Source of the DNA: Bog-793 sp050014835
Lineage (GTDB): Bacteria > Actinomycetota > Acidimicrobiia > Acidimicrobiales > Bog-793
Assembly: GCA_050014835.1 (NCBI GenBank)
Contig: JBEKCO010000037.1
Location: forward strand, 1 to 16,247
DNA: 16,247 nt
Reading direction: 5' to 3'
Translations under genes and position numbers: made by a program
Shown here: positions 1-7,607 of the stretch, piece after piece
Layout of the letters: every line of letters starts with the position of its first letter
Position numbering within the stretch: position 1 is the first letter of the stretch
The notes under the pieces: generated by a model
What the model saw: the letters and a program-made list of their open reading frames with translations, nothing else
The model's database searches: none
Told to the model about the DNA's origin: nothing

Positions 1-120
1 GATTGTGGCAAGGAACTCCTCGACAGCTTCCTCCGACGGGAGCAACTGCCGATACAGGTAGCGGTAGTTCACATCGACGAGCACACCGCCGAGGTCGAAT
101 ACGACCGCGTCGATCTCCAT
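1..120 (-). CDS. HAD-IA family hydrolase, N-terminal part (runs off the left edge)
   Basis: The first 40 codons are present, starting at an ATG at 120. Residues 6-16 read VVFDLGGVLVD, the HAD motif I with the nucleophile Asp at about residue 9. The following RYLYRQLLPSEEAVEEFL segment is typical of the cap start in subfamily IA (YihX-like) phosphatases. The expected role, from the family, is Mg-dependent hydrolysis of a small phosphorylated or halogenated substrate in the cytoplasm; the substrate cannot be told. The start overlaps the stop of an upstream broken HTH frame by one base (TGATG), so translation may be coupled to it. The C-terminal part, with motifs II-IV, lies outside the window. 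Confidence 0.8.
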   Translation of the reverse strand, partial: MEIDAVVFDLGGVLVDVNYRYLYRQLLPSEEAVEEFLATI

Positions 121-260
121 CACTTGACGAGTTTCGCATCCGGCGTCGCGACATGCCCCCCGAGCCTTGGCAGGATCTCCCGCCGGAACAGCTCGCGGTC
201 GTAGTCCGTGCCGGGATTGGCCTTGTCCCAGTCAGAGAGCGCCCGGTGTGGGCGATGACA
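120..260 (-). pseudogene. Remnant of an actinobacterial HTH protein (REILPRL type)
   Basis: The open frame between an in-frame stop at 261-263 and the stop at 120-122 reads SDWDKANPGTDYDREL followed by FRREILPRLGG. This matches, from memory, the linker before the helix-turn-helix in small actinobacterial proteins often found beside transposases, where REILPRLxG is followed by an HTH and a PHPRHW motif. Here the HTH is absent: after LPRLGG the frame reads HVATPDAKLVK and stops. There is no credible start codon. I read it as the leftover of a deletion that joined the gene to the HAD hydrolase. It could still be a short expressed leader for that gene. Confidence 0.45.
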
Positions 261-552
261 TCATCAGTCTCGCTTGGTCGTTGCACGAGCCCACAGAGGT
301 GCCGCTAGGTGAGGCGCGCCAGGGTACAGAACAACGCCCTTGTGCCCGCGCCGGTTGACGTGAGCGCCGCGCTCGATTGGGCGTTCCGCGCTTTGACGAG
401 TGCCCCAGAACGACAGCTGGTGTGGTTGAGGGTCGCCCTGGTGTGACGTTCGGTCCTGGCGGTGTGGGGCACTTCGTGGTCGTGGCTCTGCCCACATTCG
501 GGAAGACCTGAGCGTGTCCCAAGGTGCGGGTCAATGCCAGCTGGGAAGACCT
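261..552. other. Gene-free stretch
   Basis: Open frames exist on both strands, but none has family-like sequence, a convincing ribosome site or the local codon bias. It may contain decayed upstream sequence of the HTH remnant. I see no tRNA, repeat or clear terminator in it. Confidence 0.4.
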
Positions 553-969
553 TCAGCCCTTGGGGAGCAACTCCACAACCGGAATAAGACGCTCCGTGTT
601 TTGCTGGTATTCGGCGAAGCCCGGGTAACGGCGGGCCTGCTCTTCGTAGATGCGGTCACGATCCTCACCGCTCACCGGCAACGCTTGCGCCGCATAGGTG
701 TCGGTGCCGACTTCTACGGTCACGTCTGGGTGCGCAACCAGGTTGTGATACCAGTCCGGGTTCGTGTCAGCTCCAGCCTTGGAGGCGAAGACGTACCGGT
801 GCCCATCGAGGTCCAAGAACATCATTGGGTTGACCCGCTCTTGACTGGTTCTTGCCCCAGTCGTGTGCAGCAAGAGCACAGGGGCTCCCTCGAACTGTCC
901 GCCGACGCGGCCCTCGTTGGCACGGAATTCGTCGATTATCTTCTCGTTCCAGTCCTGGACGTCGCTCAC
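553..969 (-). CDS. Nitroreductase/deazaflavin-dependent oxidoreductase family protein (Ddn-like)
   Basis: The protein has 138 residues, the normal size for this family. It shows the family pattern: an N-terminal WNEKIIDEFRANEGRVGG segment, then LLLHTTGARTSQERVNPMMF, the FASKAGADTNPDWYHNL block and HPDVTVEVG. These are the signatures of the split beta-barrel Ddn family, which binds the deazaflavin F420 and reduces quinones or nitro compounds. The start is a GTG at 967-969 with AGG and GAGG stretches 6-14 bases upstream (CGAAAGGTCGAGGTCAACG). The gene stands alone between gene-free stretches. Substrate is unknown; cofactor F420 is inferred from the family. Confidence 0.9.
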   Translation of the reverse strand: MSDVQDWNEKIIDEFRANEGRVGGQFEGAPVLLLHTTGARTSQERVNPMMFLDLDGHRYVFASKAGADTNPDWYHNLVAHPDVTVEVGTDTYAAQALPVSGEDRDRIYEEQARRYPGFAEYQQNTERLIPVVELLPKG

Positions 970-1317
970 CGTTGACCTCGACCTTTCGCGGAGCTCGTTG
1001 TTGGGTCGAGCGTATCCTCGACGTGCCGTACTGCGTCACACTCACCCGGCAGCTGAGGCACTGCCCCCTGGTATTTCACGAGCGGACGGTATGGGATGCT
1101 CCTCATCGGCTGGCACGCATCTGACCTGCCCCCGACTTTTGGTCCACTCCTTGACAAATCAGGGAGTCGGCTGGTGAACACCGCGCCGCGAACTCCGTCG
1201 GCAATGGCTTTGCCGGAGCCAGCGTCTGCGTCCCGCGCGGCGCGTGAGCAACCCCAATGCGCCGGTCTGGTCGCCACGGCATTCCGGCGCCGTCTTCGAC
1301 GAGCTGTGGTTCTTGGG
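970..1317. other. Gene-free stretch between two minus-strand genes
   Basis: This holds the upstream region of the Ddn-like gene and the downstream region of the decarboxylase. Overlapping open frames on both strands show no recognisable protein family. No clear intrinsic terminator with a U-tract is visible after the decarboxylase stop at 1318. Confidence 0.4.
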
Positions 1318-3636
1318 TTAGGTGTGCGCGGCGGCAGGTTCTAGCGTGAGGCATTCGACCTGGTAATTACCGGTGGAGTCGCGTTCGACGCCGTGGATGT
1401 CGTGTTCGAAGCCGGGGAAGCGCTTGTCGAAGGTCTCGAGTGCTGCGAGGTACTCGAGCAGTGGCCCGTCGGCAGGGCCAGCGCTCTCGCCGGGCATCAG
1501 GATCGGGATGCCTGGTGGGTAGGGAACGACCATTACCGTCGCGGTTCGTTCTGCCATGGCGGCGAGTGGCAGGCGCTCGCTCCGCCCGCGGACCAAGCGG
1601 CGGTAGGCGTCGCCGGGGGTGAGCTTCACTTCGGGCAGCGCGTCGAACGCACTGTCCAGAAGAGCCGGCATGCGTCCCGTGCGAAGCGCGTCGTGCATCT
1701 CGTCGCAGAGGTCGGCGAGACCGAGCGCGCCGTAGCGCTCCGGATTAGCCGCAACGAGCTCGGGCAGGACGTCACGTAGCGGCAAGTTCGCGTCGTAGGC
1801 ATGCTTGAATCCGAGCAGTCCGTCAAGCAGCGTGCCCCACTTGCCCTTTGTCATGCCAATTGAGAACAGCACCAGCAGGATGTAGTCGCCGGTCTTCTCG
1901 ACCTCGATGCGCTGCTGGTCCAGGAACAGCGTGACGATCTGGGCGGGGATGCCGCGGTCTGCAAAGGCGCCGGTGACGTCCATGCCGGGCGTCGTGATCG
2001 TGACCTTGATCGGGTCCAGCATGCAGAAGCCGTCTGTGACCGCGCCGAACCCGTGCCACGGCGCATCGGGCTGAAGCGTCCAACAGCCGGGCTCGGTGGC
2101 AAGCAGATCGTCGGGTGCCTCCGCGAAGGAGTACTTGATCCCTGAGACGGGGTCGCGCACCTCCTCGGGTTGCCAGACGCCGAAGAACCAACCGTCGTCA
2201 CCGTCGCGCTCAGCGATCGCCTGGGTCAGCGTGACGACTCGCTTGCGAAAGTCGATTGCCTCACGGATCGACTCGTCAGTCAATGTCGCGCCGCCCGGGC
2301 CATCCATCATCGCCGCGGCGACGTCGAGCACGGCGATCATCGGGTAGAACGGTGAGGTCGAGCCGTGCATCATGTAGGCCTCGTTGAAGCGGGCACGATC
2401 GACCGGGGCCCGCTCGCTCGAACGGATGTGGATCATCGAGGCCTGCGAGAACGCGGCGAGCAGCTTGTGCGTGGACTGCGTGGCGTACAGCGTCGGTCCA
2501 CCCGGCTCGAGGATCGCATGCATCGCGTGCCGGTCGCGGTACAGCGGATTGAACGCGGCGTAGGCGAACCATGCCTCGTCGAAATGGATGCGCGGCACGC
2601 TCTGTCCAAGCAGAGTCGTCACCTCTCGAGCGTCGTAGCACAGCCCGTCATAGGTCGAGTTGGTTACCGCCGCATACACCGGGGCCTTGTCTGCCGCCAT
2701 GGCGGCGAGCGGGTGCGCTGCGATCGACTCCGCGATCGGGCCCGGGCCGAGTGCGCTCACGGGGATCGGGCCGATGATCCCGTAGCCGTTTCGCACCGGA
2801 CGCAGGTACACCGGGATCGCGTCGGTAACCGTCAGCGCGTAGTTCAGCGACTTGTGGCAGTTGCGGTCGGCGAGTACCACATCGCCTGCGACGATCGCGC
2901 TGTGCGCGACGATCTGGTTCGCGGTCGAGGTGCCATTGAGAACGAAGAACGTCATGTCGGCACCGAAGATCCGTGCCGCGTTGCGCTCCGATTCGTCAAC
3001 CCGGCCGGAGTGGTCGAGCAGAGAGCCGAGCTCGAGCACTGGGCCGAGCGCGACGGACAGATCCGTGCGGAAGATGTTCTCGCCGTAGAAGTCGTAGAAC
3101 GCCTTGCCGACCGGCGTCTTACGAAAGGCTGTGCCACCGGCGTGACCGGGCGTGTGCATCGAGTACTCGTAGGTATTGGCGAACTCGACGAGGGCACCGA
3201 AATACGGCGGCAGCAGCGTCTCGACGTAGCGGCGCCAGGCGAAGTCGATCCGTCCGGCGATGAACGCCGGGGTGTCCTCGAGCACGAGCACGACCTCTTG
3301 GGCTGCGCTGAGCACCTCGAGCGAGAGCTCAGCGGCATCACCGTGCTCGAGCATGAGAAACACGGGTAGGCGTTCGCTCAGGCGCCGCGCAGCGTCGAGC
3401 ACTGCGCGAGTATCAGCCTCGCCCTCCGGCTCGGACACATCCCAGTCGAGGATCACTGCCCCGAACGACGGATCCGAGCTGACGAGCGCGCGACCGTCGG
3501 TAAGCGTCTCGGCCTCGATGACGCGGTGACCAAGATCGACCAGTTCCGCGACTATCCGGCTGAGTGTCTGGCTCGCCTCGTGACGGCGCTTCGGTCCTGC
3601 AACGAACAACACGGGGAATTCGTGGCGCTCCAACAT
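1318..3636 (-). CDS. Orn/Lys/Arg decarboxylase, biodegradative type, most like arginine decarboxylase AdiA
   Basis: This 772-residue PLP enzyme removes CO2 from a basic amino acid and consumes a proton. Residues 1-130 form the response-regulator-like wing domain, followed by the fold-I PLP domain and the C-terminal domain. Visible motifs are HTPGH (161-165), NGTSTAN (234-240), HFDEAW (351-356; PLP-ring Asp353) and STHK (388-391; Lys391 as Schiff base). The tail carries WHGF, LDPIKV, KGKWGTL, YDANLPL and FPGFEHDIHG. These resemble E. coli AdiA (WHGF, YDANTPL, PGFEH) somewhat more than LdcI, so arginine is my preferred substrate, but lysine is possible. The start at 3636 is chosen because AAGGAG lies 6 bases upstream; a longer in-frame extension would overlap the permease. 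It lies 37 bases after the permease stop, in one operon. Confidence 0.9.
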   Translation of the reverse strand: MLERHEFPVLFVAGPKRRHEASQTLSRIVAELVDLGHRVIEAETLTDGRALVSSDPSFGAVILDWDVSEPEGEADTRAVLDAARRLSERLPVFLMLEHGDAAELSLEVLSAAQEVVLVLEDTPAFIAGRIDFAWRRYVETLLPPYFGALVEFANTYEYSMHTPGHAGGTAFRKTPVGKAFYDFYGENIFRTDLSVALGPVLELGSLLDHSGRVDESERNAARIFGADMTFFVLNGTSTANQIVAHSAIVAGDVVLADRNCHKSLNYALTVTDAIPVYLRPVRNGYGIIGPIPVSALGPGPIAESIAAHPLAAMAADKAPVYAAVTNSTYDGLCYDAREVTTLLGQSVPRIHFDEAWFAYAAFNPLYRDRHAMHAILEPGGPTLYATQSTHKLLAAFSQASMIHIRSSERAPVDRARFNEAYMMHGSTSPFYPMIAVLDVAAAMMDGPGGATLTDESIREAIDFRKRVVTLTQAIAERDGDDGWFFGVWQPEEVRDPVSGIKYSFAEAPDDLLATEPGCWTLQPDAPWHGFGAVTDGFCMLDPIKVTITTPGMDVTGAFADRGIPAQIVTLFLDQQRIEVEKTGDYILLVLFSIGMTKGKWGTLLDGLLGFKHAYDANLPLRDVLPELVAANPERYGALGLADLCDEMHDALRTGRMPALLDSAFDALPEVKLTPGDAYRRLVRGRSERLPLAAMAERTATVMVVPYPPGIPILMPGESAGPADGPLLEYLAALETFDKRFPGFEHDIHGVERDSTGNYQVECLTLEPAAAHT

Positions 3637-3673
3637 GGCGGGCTCCTTGCGGTTTGCAGTCTTTGACGGCGCG

Positions 3674-5098
3674 TCAGGCGCTGGCGATGCCGGAAGTGGC
3701 GGGGGGGACCGGCTTGTCGGTGTCGCCGACGTCGAGCAGGACATTGTCTGGGTGCGCGATCTTCCAGCCCGGCTTCTTGATCTTCTCGACGATGAAAGGC
3801 GGTGCCGAGCAGATGATGATCAGCCCGAACATCGCGGCGACGTAGATTGGAATCGGCCAATGGCTGATCCCGCTAGGCGGCACGAACCCGATGATCAGTG
3901 CGAAGGCCGACCCGAAGATGCCCATGCCGGCGACGAGCCAGATGCCGATCTTGCCGCCGGGGATCTTGTACGCGCGGGCGACGTCGGGCTGCGTGTAGCG
4001 CAGCCGGATCGCGGCCGCGAAGATCATGATGTACATCATCACCAAGATCTGCGTGGTCAACGCCGTGAGCATCCAATAGCTGGTGTTGATGGACGGCACG
4101 AACAGGAACATCAGCGCGAACAGCGTGCCAAGGATGCCCTGAAAAACGAGCAGCGCCACGGGCACGTGGCGCTTGTTCACGTAATGCAGCTCCGGCGGAA
4201 GGTCTCCCGTGCGCTCCGCCGCGTACAGGCCCTTCGACGGCCCCAGTAGCCAGGTGCTGATCAACGCGAGCGTGCCGAGAGCGAGCAGGCCGGACATCAG
4301 CTTGGTGGCCCAGACGCCGACGCCGAGAGACTTGAAGAACAGAGCGAACGCCTGCGGGATGCCGGCCACGAGGCTCAGCTTGGCCTGTGGCACGATGAAC
4401 GCGATCGCGAGCGTCGCGAAAATCGACACGCCGACGATCAACAGGGCTGCGAGGAAGATTGCGCGCGGAAAGTCGCGGCCGGGGTTCTTTGTCTCTTTGG
4501 CGTGGAATCCGGCCATTTCGATGCCCGCGTAGCCGAGCACGACGCCGACGAAGAACACCATGTGGTTGAGGCTTGAGAGGTTCGGCTCGAGCTGAGATGC
4601 GCTGAATGGGATCGCCAGGTGCTTGCCAGCGGACAGCCAGTACAGGCCGAGCACGATCAGCACCACGGCCGGAATCAGTGTTCCGACGATGACCGCAGGA
4701 TCGTTCACCCGCAAGATCCACTTCTCGCCGAAGAAGTTGAGCAGCGTCAACACCCAAAATACGGTCAGCATCACGATTACGAGATAGACCTTCTCGTTCG
4801 CAAGACTGGGATCGACCACGTAGGCGGCCGCTGCCGCAACGAACGACAACACCGTCGGGTACCACACAACGCCCTCGACCCACTCGAACCAAATAGACAG
4901 GAAGCCCGATCGCTCGCCGAACGCCTCGTTGACCCATGCGTATAGGCCACCGGCCCGCGGCCAGCCGGTTGCGAGCTCGGCCGCGACGAGCGCGAGCGGA
5001 ATGAAGAACAGAAGCGCGCCGAGCAGGTAGTAGGCGATGCTCGACCAGCCGTCCTCGGCGATGCTCGGCATGCTCCGCAGAGTCAACACAGCGGCCAA
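3674..5098 (-). CDS. APC-superfamily amino acid permease/antiporter, GadC/AdiC-like
   Basis: This is a cytoplasmic membrane protein with about 12 hydrophobic segments. Family signatures are PLALVAAELATGWPRAGGLY near the N terminus, VGVVLGYAGIEMAGFHAKE in the middle, and ISTWLLGPSKGLYAA, close to the GadC motif around NTWIAGPARGLL. In such pairs the antiporter imports the amino acid and exports its amine product, which fits the decarboxylase encoded 37 bases downstream. The listed start is a TTG, the only canonical start available. The homologous frame continues upstream to at least ~5150 (LGASSIALIS then LAAVLTLRSMPSIAEDG), which is the first half of TM1, so the true protein is probably longer. 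There is no ATG, GTG or other TTG between this TTG and the in-frame stop at 5249-5251; only CTG (5200, 5227) or ATT (5248) could serve. Confidence 0.85.
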   Translation of the reverse strand: MAAVLTLRSMPSIAEDGWSSIAYYLLGALLFFIPLALVAAELATGWPRAGGLYAWVNEAFGERSGFLSIWFEWVEGVVWYPTVLSFVAAAAAYVVDPSLANEKVYLVIVMLTVFWVLTLLNFFGEKWILRVNDPAVIVGTLIPAVVLIVLGLYWLSAGKHLAIPFSASQLEPNLSSLNHMVFFVGVVLGYAGIEMAGFHAKETKNPGRDFPRAIFLAALLIVGVSIFATLAIAFIVPQAKLSLVAGIPQAFALFFKSLGVGVWATKLMSGLLALGTLALISTWLLGPSKGLYAAERTGDLPPELHYVNKRHVPVALLVFQGILGTLFALMFLFVPSINTSYWMLTALTTQILVMMYIMIFAAAIRLRYTQPDVARAYKIPGGKIGIWLVAGMGIFGSAFALIIGFVPPSGISHWPIPIYVAAMFGLIIICSAPPFIVEKIKKPGWKIAHPDNVLLDVGDTDKPVPPATSGIASA

Positions 5099-5289
5099 GC
5101 TGATAAGCGCGATCGAGGACGCGCCAAGCGTTCGGGTGCCTTTGCCCGTGGTGTGCGCCTTGAGCGCTCGAGCTACTGCGGGGTGCTCGCTGCGACTCAG
5201 ACGCTGGGCGGGCGTGGTGGCCTCCAGGGTTTGACGGAACCTCGAAATTCAGGTCGTGCTGCCCGCCCCGCTAGAGGCGCGACCTCACA

Positions 5290-5352
5290 AATTCGCTCTC
5301 TGGGGGGCACACTGCTACACCCGGCATAGAGCCGCCTACACCGTAGCGAATT
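5290..5352. promoter_or_regulatory. Inverted repeat AATTCGCT / AGCGAATT upstream of the permease operon
   Basis: AATTCGCT (5290-5297) and its exact complement AGCGAATT (5345-5352) are 47 bases apart, in the leader of the permease-decarboxylase operon. The right half also belongs to the hairpin at 5343-5367. This may mark regulator binding sites; no regulator gene is adjacent. Confidence 0.3.
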
Positions 5353-5367
5353 GCAGCGGATCGCTAC
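5343..5367. promoter_or_regulatory. Perfect 7-bp inverted repeat, operator-like
   Basis: GTAGCGA (5343-5349) and TCGCTAC (5361-5367) are perfect complements separated by 11 bases. The centre-to-centre spacing of 18 bases fits a dimeric repressor site, but an RNA hairpin is equally possible. It lies about 95 bases upstream of the permease open frame. Confidence 0.35.
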
Positions 5368-5370
5368 CGT

Positions 5371-5490
5371 CTCAAGCTTCACCCCTGTTCTGCTGCCCTT
5401 ATGTGACGCATTGCGATCAGGCGGAGCGTTGACATCTCAATCTTCACCCCTGTTGACCTGCCCTTATGCGACGCGTTGCGAACCGGCGGA
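5371..5490. repeat. Two imperfect tandem copies, period 65 bp
   Basis: Copy 1 begins at 5371 and copy 2 at 5436. Both share CTCAA-CTTCACCCCTGTT, CTGCCCTTATG-GACGC and TTGCGA--C/A-GGCGGA blocks, with about nine or ten mismatches over the first 55 bases, before diverging. The period is not a multiple of three, so a coding repeat is unlikely. The repeats lie just before a tRNA 3' fragment, where integrase arm sites or decayed att duplications are often found. Confidence 0.65.
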
Positions 5491-5515
5491 ACCCAAGAAG
5501 ACGCCATTGAAGGCC

Positions 5516-5560
5516 CTCGCAATGCGCAGGTCGTGGGTTCGAATCCCACCTCGGGATCCA
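5516..5560 (+). other. 3' fragment of a tRNA gene (probable attachment-site scar)
   Basis: The sequence can be laid out as a tRNA from the anticodon loop to CCA: loop CTCGCAA (5516-5522), anticodon stem 3' strand TGCGC (5523-5527), variable loop AGGTC (5528-5532), T-stem GTGGG (5533-5537), T-loop TTCGAAT (5538-5544), T-stem CCCAC (5545-5549), acceptor CTCGGGA (5550-5556), discriminator T and encoded CCA (5558-5560). The bases before it (AGGCC) do not pair with TGCGC, and no TCCCGAG acceptor 5' strand or D-arm is found upstream. It is therefore a partial gene. Tyrosine recombinases commonly use tRNA 3' ends and leave such copies. The apparent anticodon CGC may not reflect the parent tRNA. Confidence 0.7.
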
Positions 5561-5940
5561 AGAGTCCAGCCCAGAGTCGCTGTTTGTCGCGGCGTGATCA
5601 GTCTCGACTTCAACGCGCACTCGCAGAAGTCGGGTCCGAGCCTGGGCGTGTCAACGTGGCGGCCGCGACGATGGCGGCATCACGCAGCGATCGATCGACA
5701 CCGCGAGAAGTCGAATCTGTTTGAAGCGCCCCGGGAATGGTGACTGCTCCACCTCTTGAGAGGATGGAGCAATGGCAGAGCGACGACGACGATCGCCGCG
5801 GCCGTCGCCACGATCCACCGAGCGTTCCCGCACGCCCGCTACCTACCGGCGCTGCGCCAGAACGCAAATCCGGCAGCCGTGTCCGGCTCGTTGACGAGCC
5901 ACTTCAGGCGACGAGACCGTCGTGCGTGCCGCCGAGGACG

Positions 5941-6600
5941 CTATTCCTGCGCGCCCCCCGAGGTATAGGCCGCAGCCAGTGTTTCCATGCTGATCGCGAA
6001 CGATTCCGCTCCGGGGTCAATCGTTCCTCGGCTGATCTCACCGAGCCGGCTTGCCCTTCCGACTCTGGCGATCATCCCCGCGGTTCCATCAGCGCCCTTG
6101 CGAGCACCTTGTGCCGCGGCAAGAAGGGCTTCAGCAGCGGAGCCTCCGAGATTCGCGCGGTCAACGGCTGCTTCTCGCGCGGCAAAGATGGCATCGACAA
6201 TCGTCTTGTCACCAGGCTGTGCTCCACCGAACTCGGTCACAACGTCCTGCGCAACGCCGAGAAGTCGTGAGACGTCGAGGGCTGACAGCTCCCCGCGGAT
6301 CTCTGCGGCGGCGTGACCGACGGCGCCGAGCAGAACAAAGGCGATCGCACCCATCGCGCCGCCAGCCTGGGCGAACTCGGCGGCCGCCAGGTCAAGCAGT
6401 GCCTCGACATCCTTCGGACTTTCCTTACTAAGCTTGGCGCGGATACTCCGCGCCGCCCCCGCCACCGTGAGTCCGTGGTCGCCATCTCCCGCAACCGCGT
6501 CAATCTCGCCGAGATGGCCCGAGGCGCCCTCGAGGGCGTCCGCGACGGCAATAACGAGTCGGGTGATCGTCGCCAGCGAGGCTCCCGGCGCTGCGGTCAA
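5941..6600 (-). CDS. dhaL: Dihydroxyacetone kinase subunit DhaL (nucleotide-binding)
   Basis: At 219 residues it has the usual DhaL size (about 210). It carries the Mg-nucleotide motif EIDAVAGDGDHG, with aspartates at about 34, 39 and 41 spaced as in DhaL (D-x4-D-x-D). It also has the helix-barrel motifs GGAMGAI, PGDKTIVDA, and GRASRLGE with DPGAESF near the end. DhaL holds ADP/ATP and passes phosphate to the ketose bound on DhaK. The start is a TTG (6598-6600) whose last two bases lie within the dhaK stop TGA, with GAGG about 8 bases upstream, indicating translational coupling. It is the last gene of the operon; no dhaM follows. Confidence 0.9.
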   Translation of the reverse strand: MTAAPGASLATITRLVIAVADALEGASGHLGEIDAVAGDGDHGLTVAGAARSIRAKLSKESPKDVEALLDLAAAEFAQAGGAMGAIAFVLLGAVGHAAAEIRGELSALDVSRLLGVAQDVVTEFGGAQPGDKTIVDAIFAAREAAVDRANLGGSAAEALLAAAQGARKGADGTAGMIARVGRASRLGEISRGTIDPGAESFAISMETLAAAYTSGGAQE

Positions 6601-7607
6601 TTCACCAACCTCGCCGTTCGGACCGGCGCATCCAGAAGCGAGAGCAGTTCATCATCGAGGATGGTCACGGTCGTGGACAGACCCGCCATCTGGAGAGTCG
6701 TGATGAATTCGCCAACGTACGAGCGCTCGACAGACATGCCGTGGTCGATCAGCGTGGCGCGCGCGGCGCGATACACGAGGTATTGCTCAAGGCCCGGAGT
6801 TGCACCAAAACCGTTGACGAGGAGGGCGGTGTGTGATCCGGCCGGGCATGTGAGATCGTCGAGGATGTGCTCGATAAGGAGGCGGCCGACTTCGTCCGCC
6901 GAACGCAATGGCTCGCGGCTGATGCCCGGCTCACCGTGAGCTCCCATTCCCACGTCCATCTCCCCAGGCCCGCTTTCAAAGATCGGCCGTTCCACGCCAG
7001 GCAACTCAGCGCTAGTGAGCGCCACGCCCATGGTCCGCGTACTGGCGTTGGCCTTGCGCGCGACGCGCTCCACGTCGTCCAACGACATGCCGGCCTCCGC
7101 CGCGGCACCCGTCGTCTTGAACACGATGATGTCGCCGGCAATACCTCGTCGCTTGTCGATCTCGGCGGGTCCGGCGGAGGCAACGTCGTCGGAGATAAAC
7201 ACCGTGCGGACATCGATCCCTTGCGCCTTCGCCCGCTGAACTGCGAGCCGGACGTTGAGGACATCTCCCGAGTAGTTCCCGTAGGCGAGCACGACGCCTT
7301 TCCCACTGTCAGCCTGGACGAGCGACTCGAGAATGGTGTCCGGCGATGGCGCGGCAAAGATGTTGCCAATTGCGGCCACATCGGCCATGCCGTAGCCCAC
7401 GTAGCCGAGCATCGCGGGCTCGTGACCCGAACCTCCGCCGATGGCGAGTGCCACTTTCGTGCCGGTCTTTTCGGCCCGGACTACCACCCTCGGCGACGCC
7501 AACGAGACGATGTCGGAGTGGGCCGCGACGAAACCCTCGAGCATTTCATCGACGACCTTGGTGGGATCGTTGATCAGCTTCTTTATCGTGCCACGGGGTT
7601 GGTTCAT
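6597..7607 (-). CDS. dhaK: Dihydroxyacetone kinase subunit DhaK (substrate-binding), divergent
   Basis: Of 336 residues, the first part has the substrate loop GGGSGHEP (57-64) and the second has GMGAHGEPG (220-228), whose His224 is the residue that binds the ketose covalently in this family. The segment after GGGSGHEP reads AMLGYVGYGMADVAAIGNIF rather than the common AHAGFVGxGML form, so the substrate may be a relative of dihydroxyacetone such as erythrulose. The start at 7607 is preferred to an in-frame start at 7631 because it begins MNQPRGTIKKLIND as in homologues, and its ATG overlaps the upstream stop (TGATG). It works with DhaL in the cytoplasm. Confidence 0.88.
   Translation of the reverse strand: MNQPRGTIKKLINDPTKVVDEMLEGFVAAHSDIVSLASPRVVVRAEKTGTKVALAIGGGSGHEPAMLGYVGYGMADVAAIGNIFAAPSPDTILESLVQADSGKGVVLAYGNYSGDVLNVRLAVQRAKAQGIDVRTVFISDDVASAGPAEIDKRRGIAGDIIVFKTTGAAAEAGMSLDDVERVARKANASTRTMGVALTSAELPGVERPIFESGPGEMDVGMGAHGEPGISREPLRSADEVGRLLIEHILDDLTCPAGSHTALLVNGFGATPGLEQYLVYRAARATLIDHGMSVERSYVGEFITTLQMAGLSTTVTILDDELLSLLDAPVRTARLVN

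Larger units (their letters stand above)
5249..5940. other. Non-coding region: operon leader, repeats and tRNA scar
   Basis: This 690-base stretch has no credible protein gene. It contains the leader of the permease operon, the inverted repeats at 5290-5367, the tandem repeats from 5371, and the tRNA fragment ending at 5560. One minus-strand frame here reads VGFEPTTCALR, a well-known artefact of translating tRNA 3' ends. Positions 5561-5940 show nothing I can name. Confidence 0.55.

Noticed and set aside
2365..3369. Long plus-strand frame of 334 codons
   Set aside because: It lies fully opposite the decarboxylase, is rich in Arg/Val/Glu, and has no family features.
5516..5560. Complete tRNA gene
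   Set aside because: There is no 5' acceptor strand, no D-arm, and the anticodon stem does not pair on its 5' side.
5379..5561. Minus-strand frame with VGFEPTTCALR as a small protein
   Set aside because: This phrase arises from translating the reverse complement of tRNA 3' ends; the frame crosses the tRNA fragment and the non-coding repeats.
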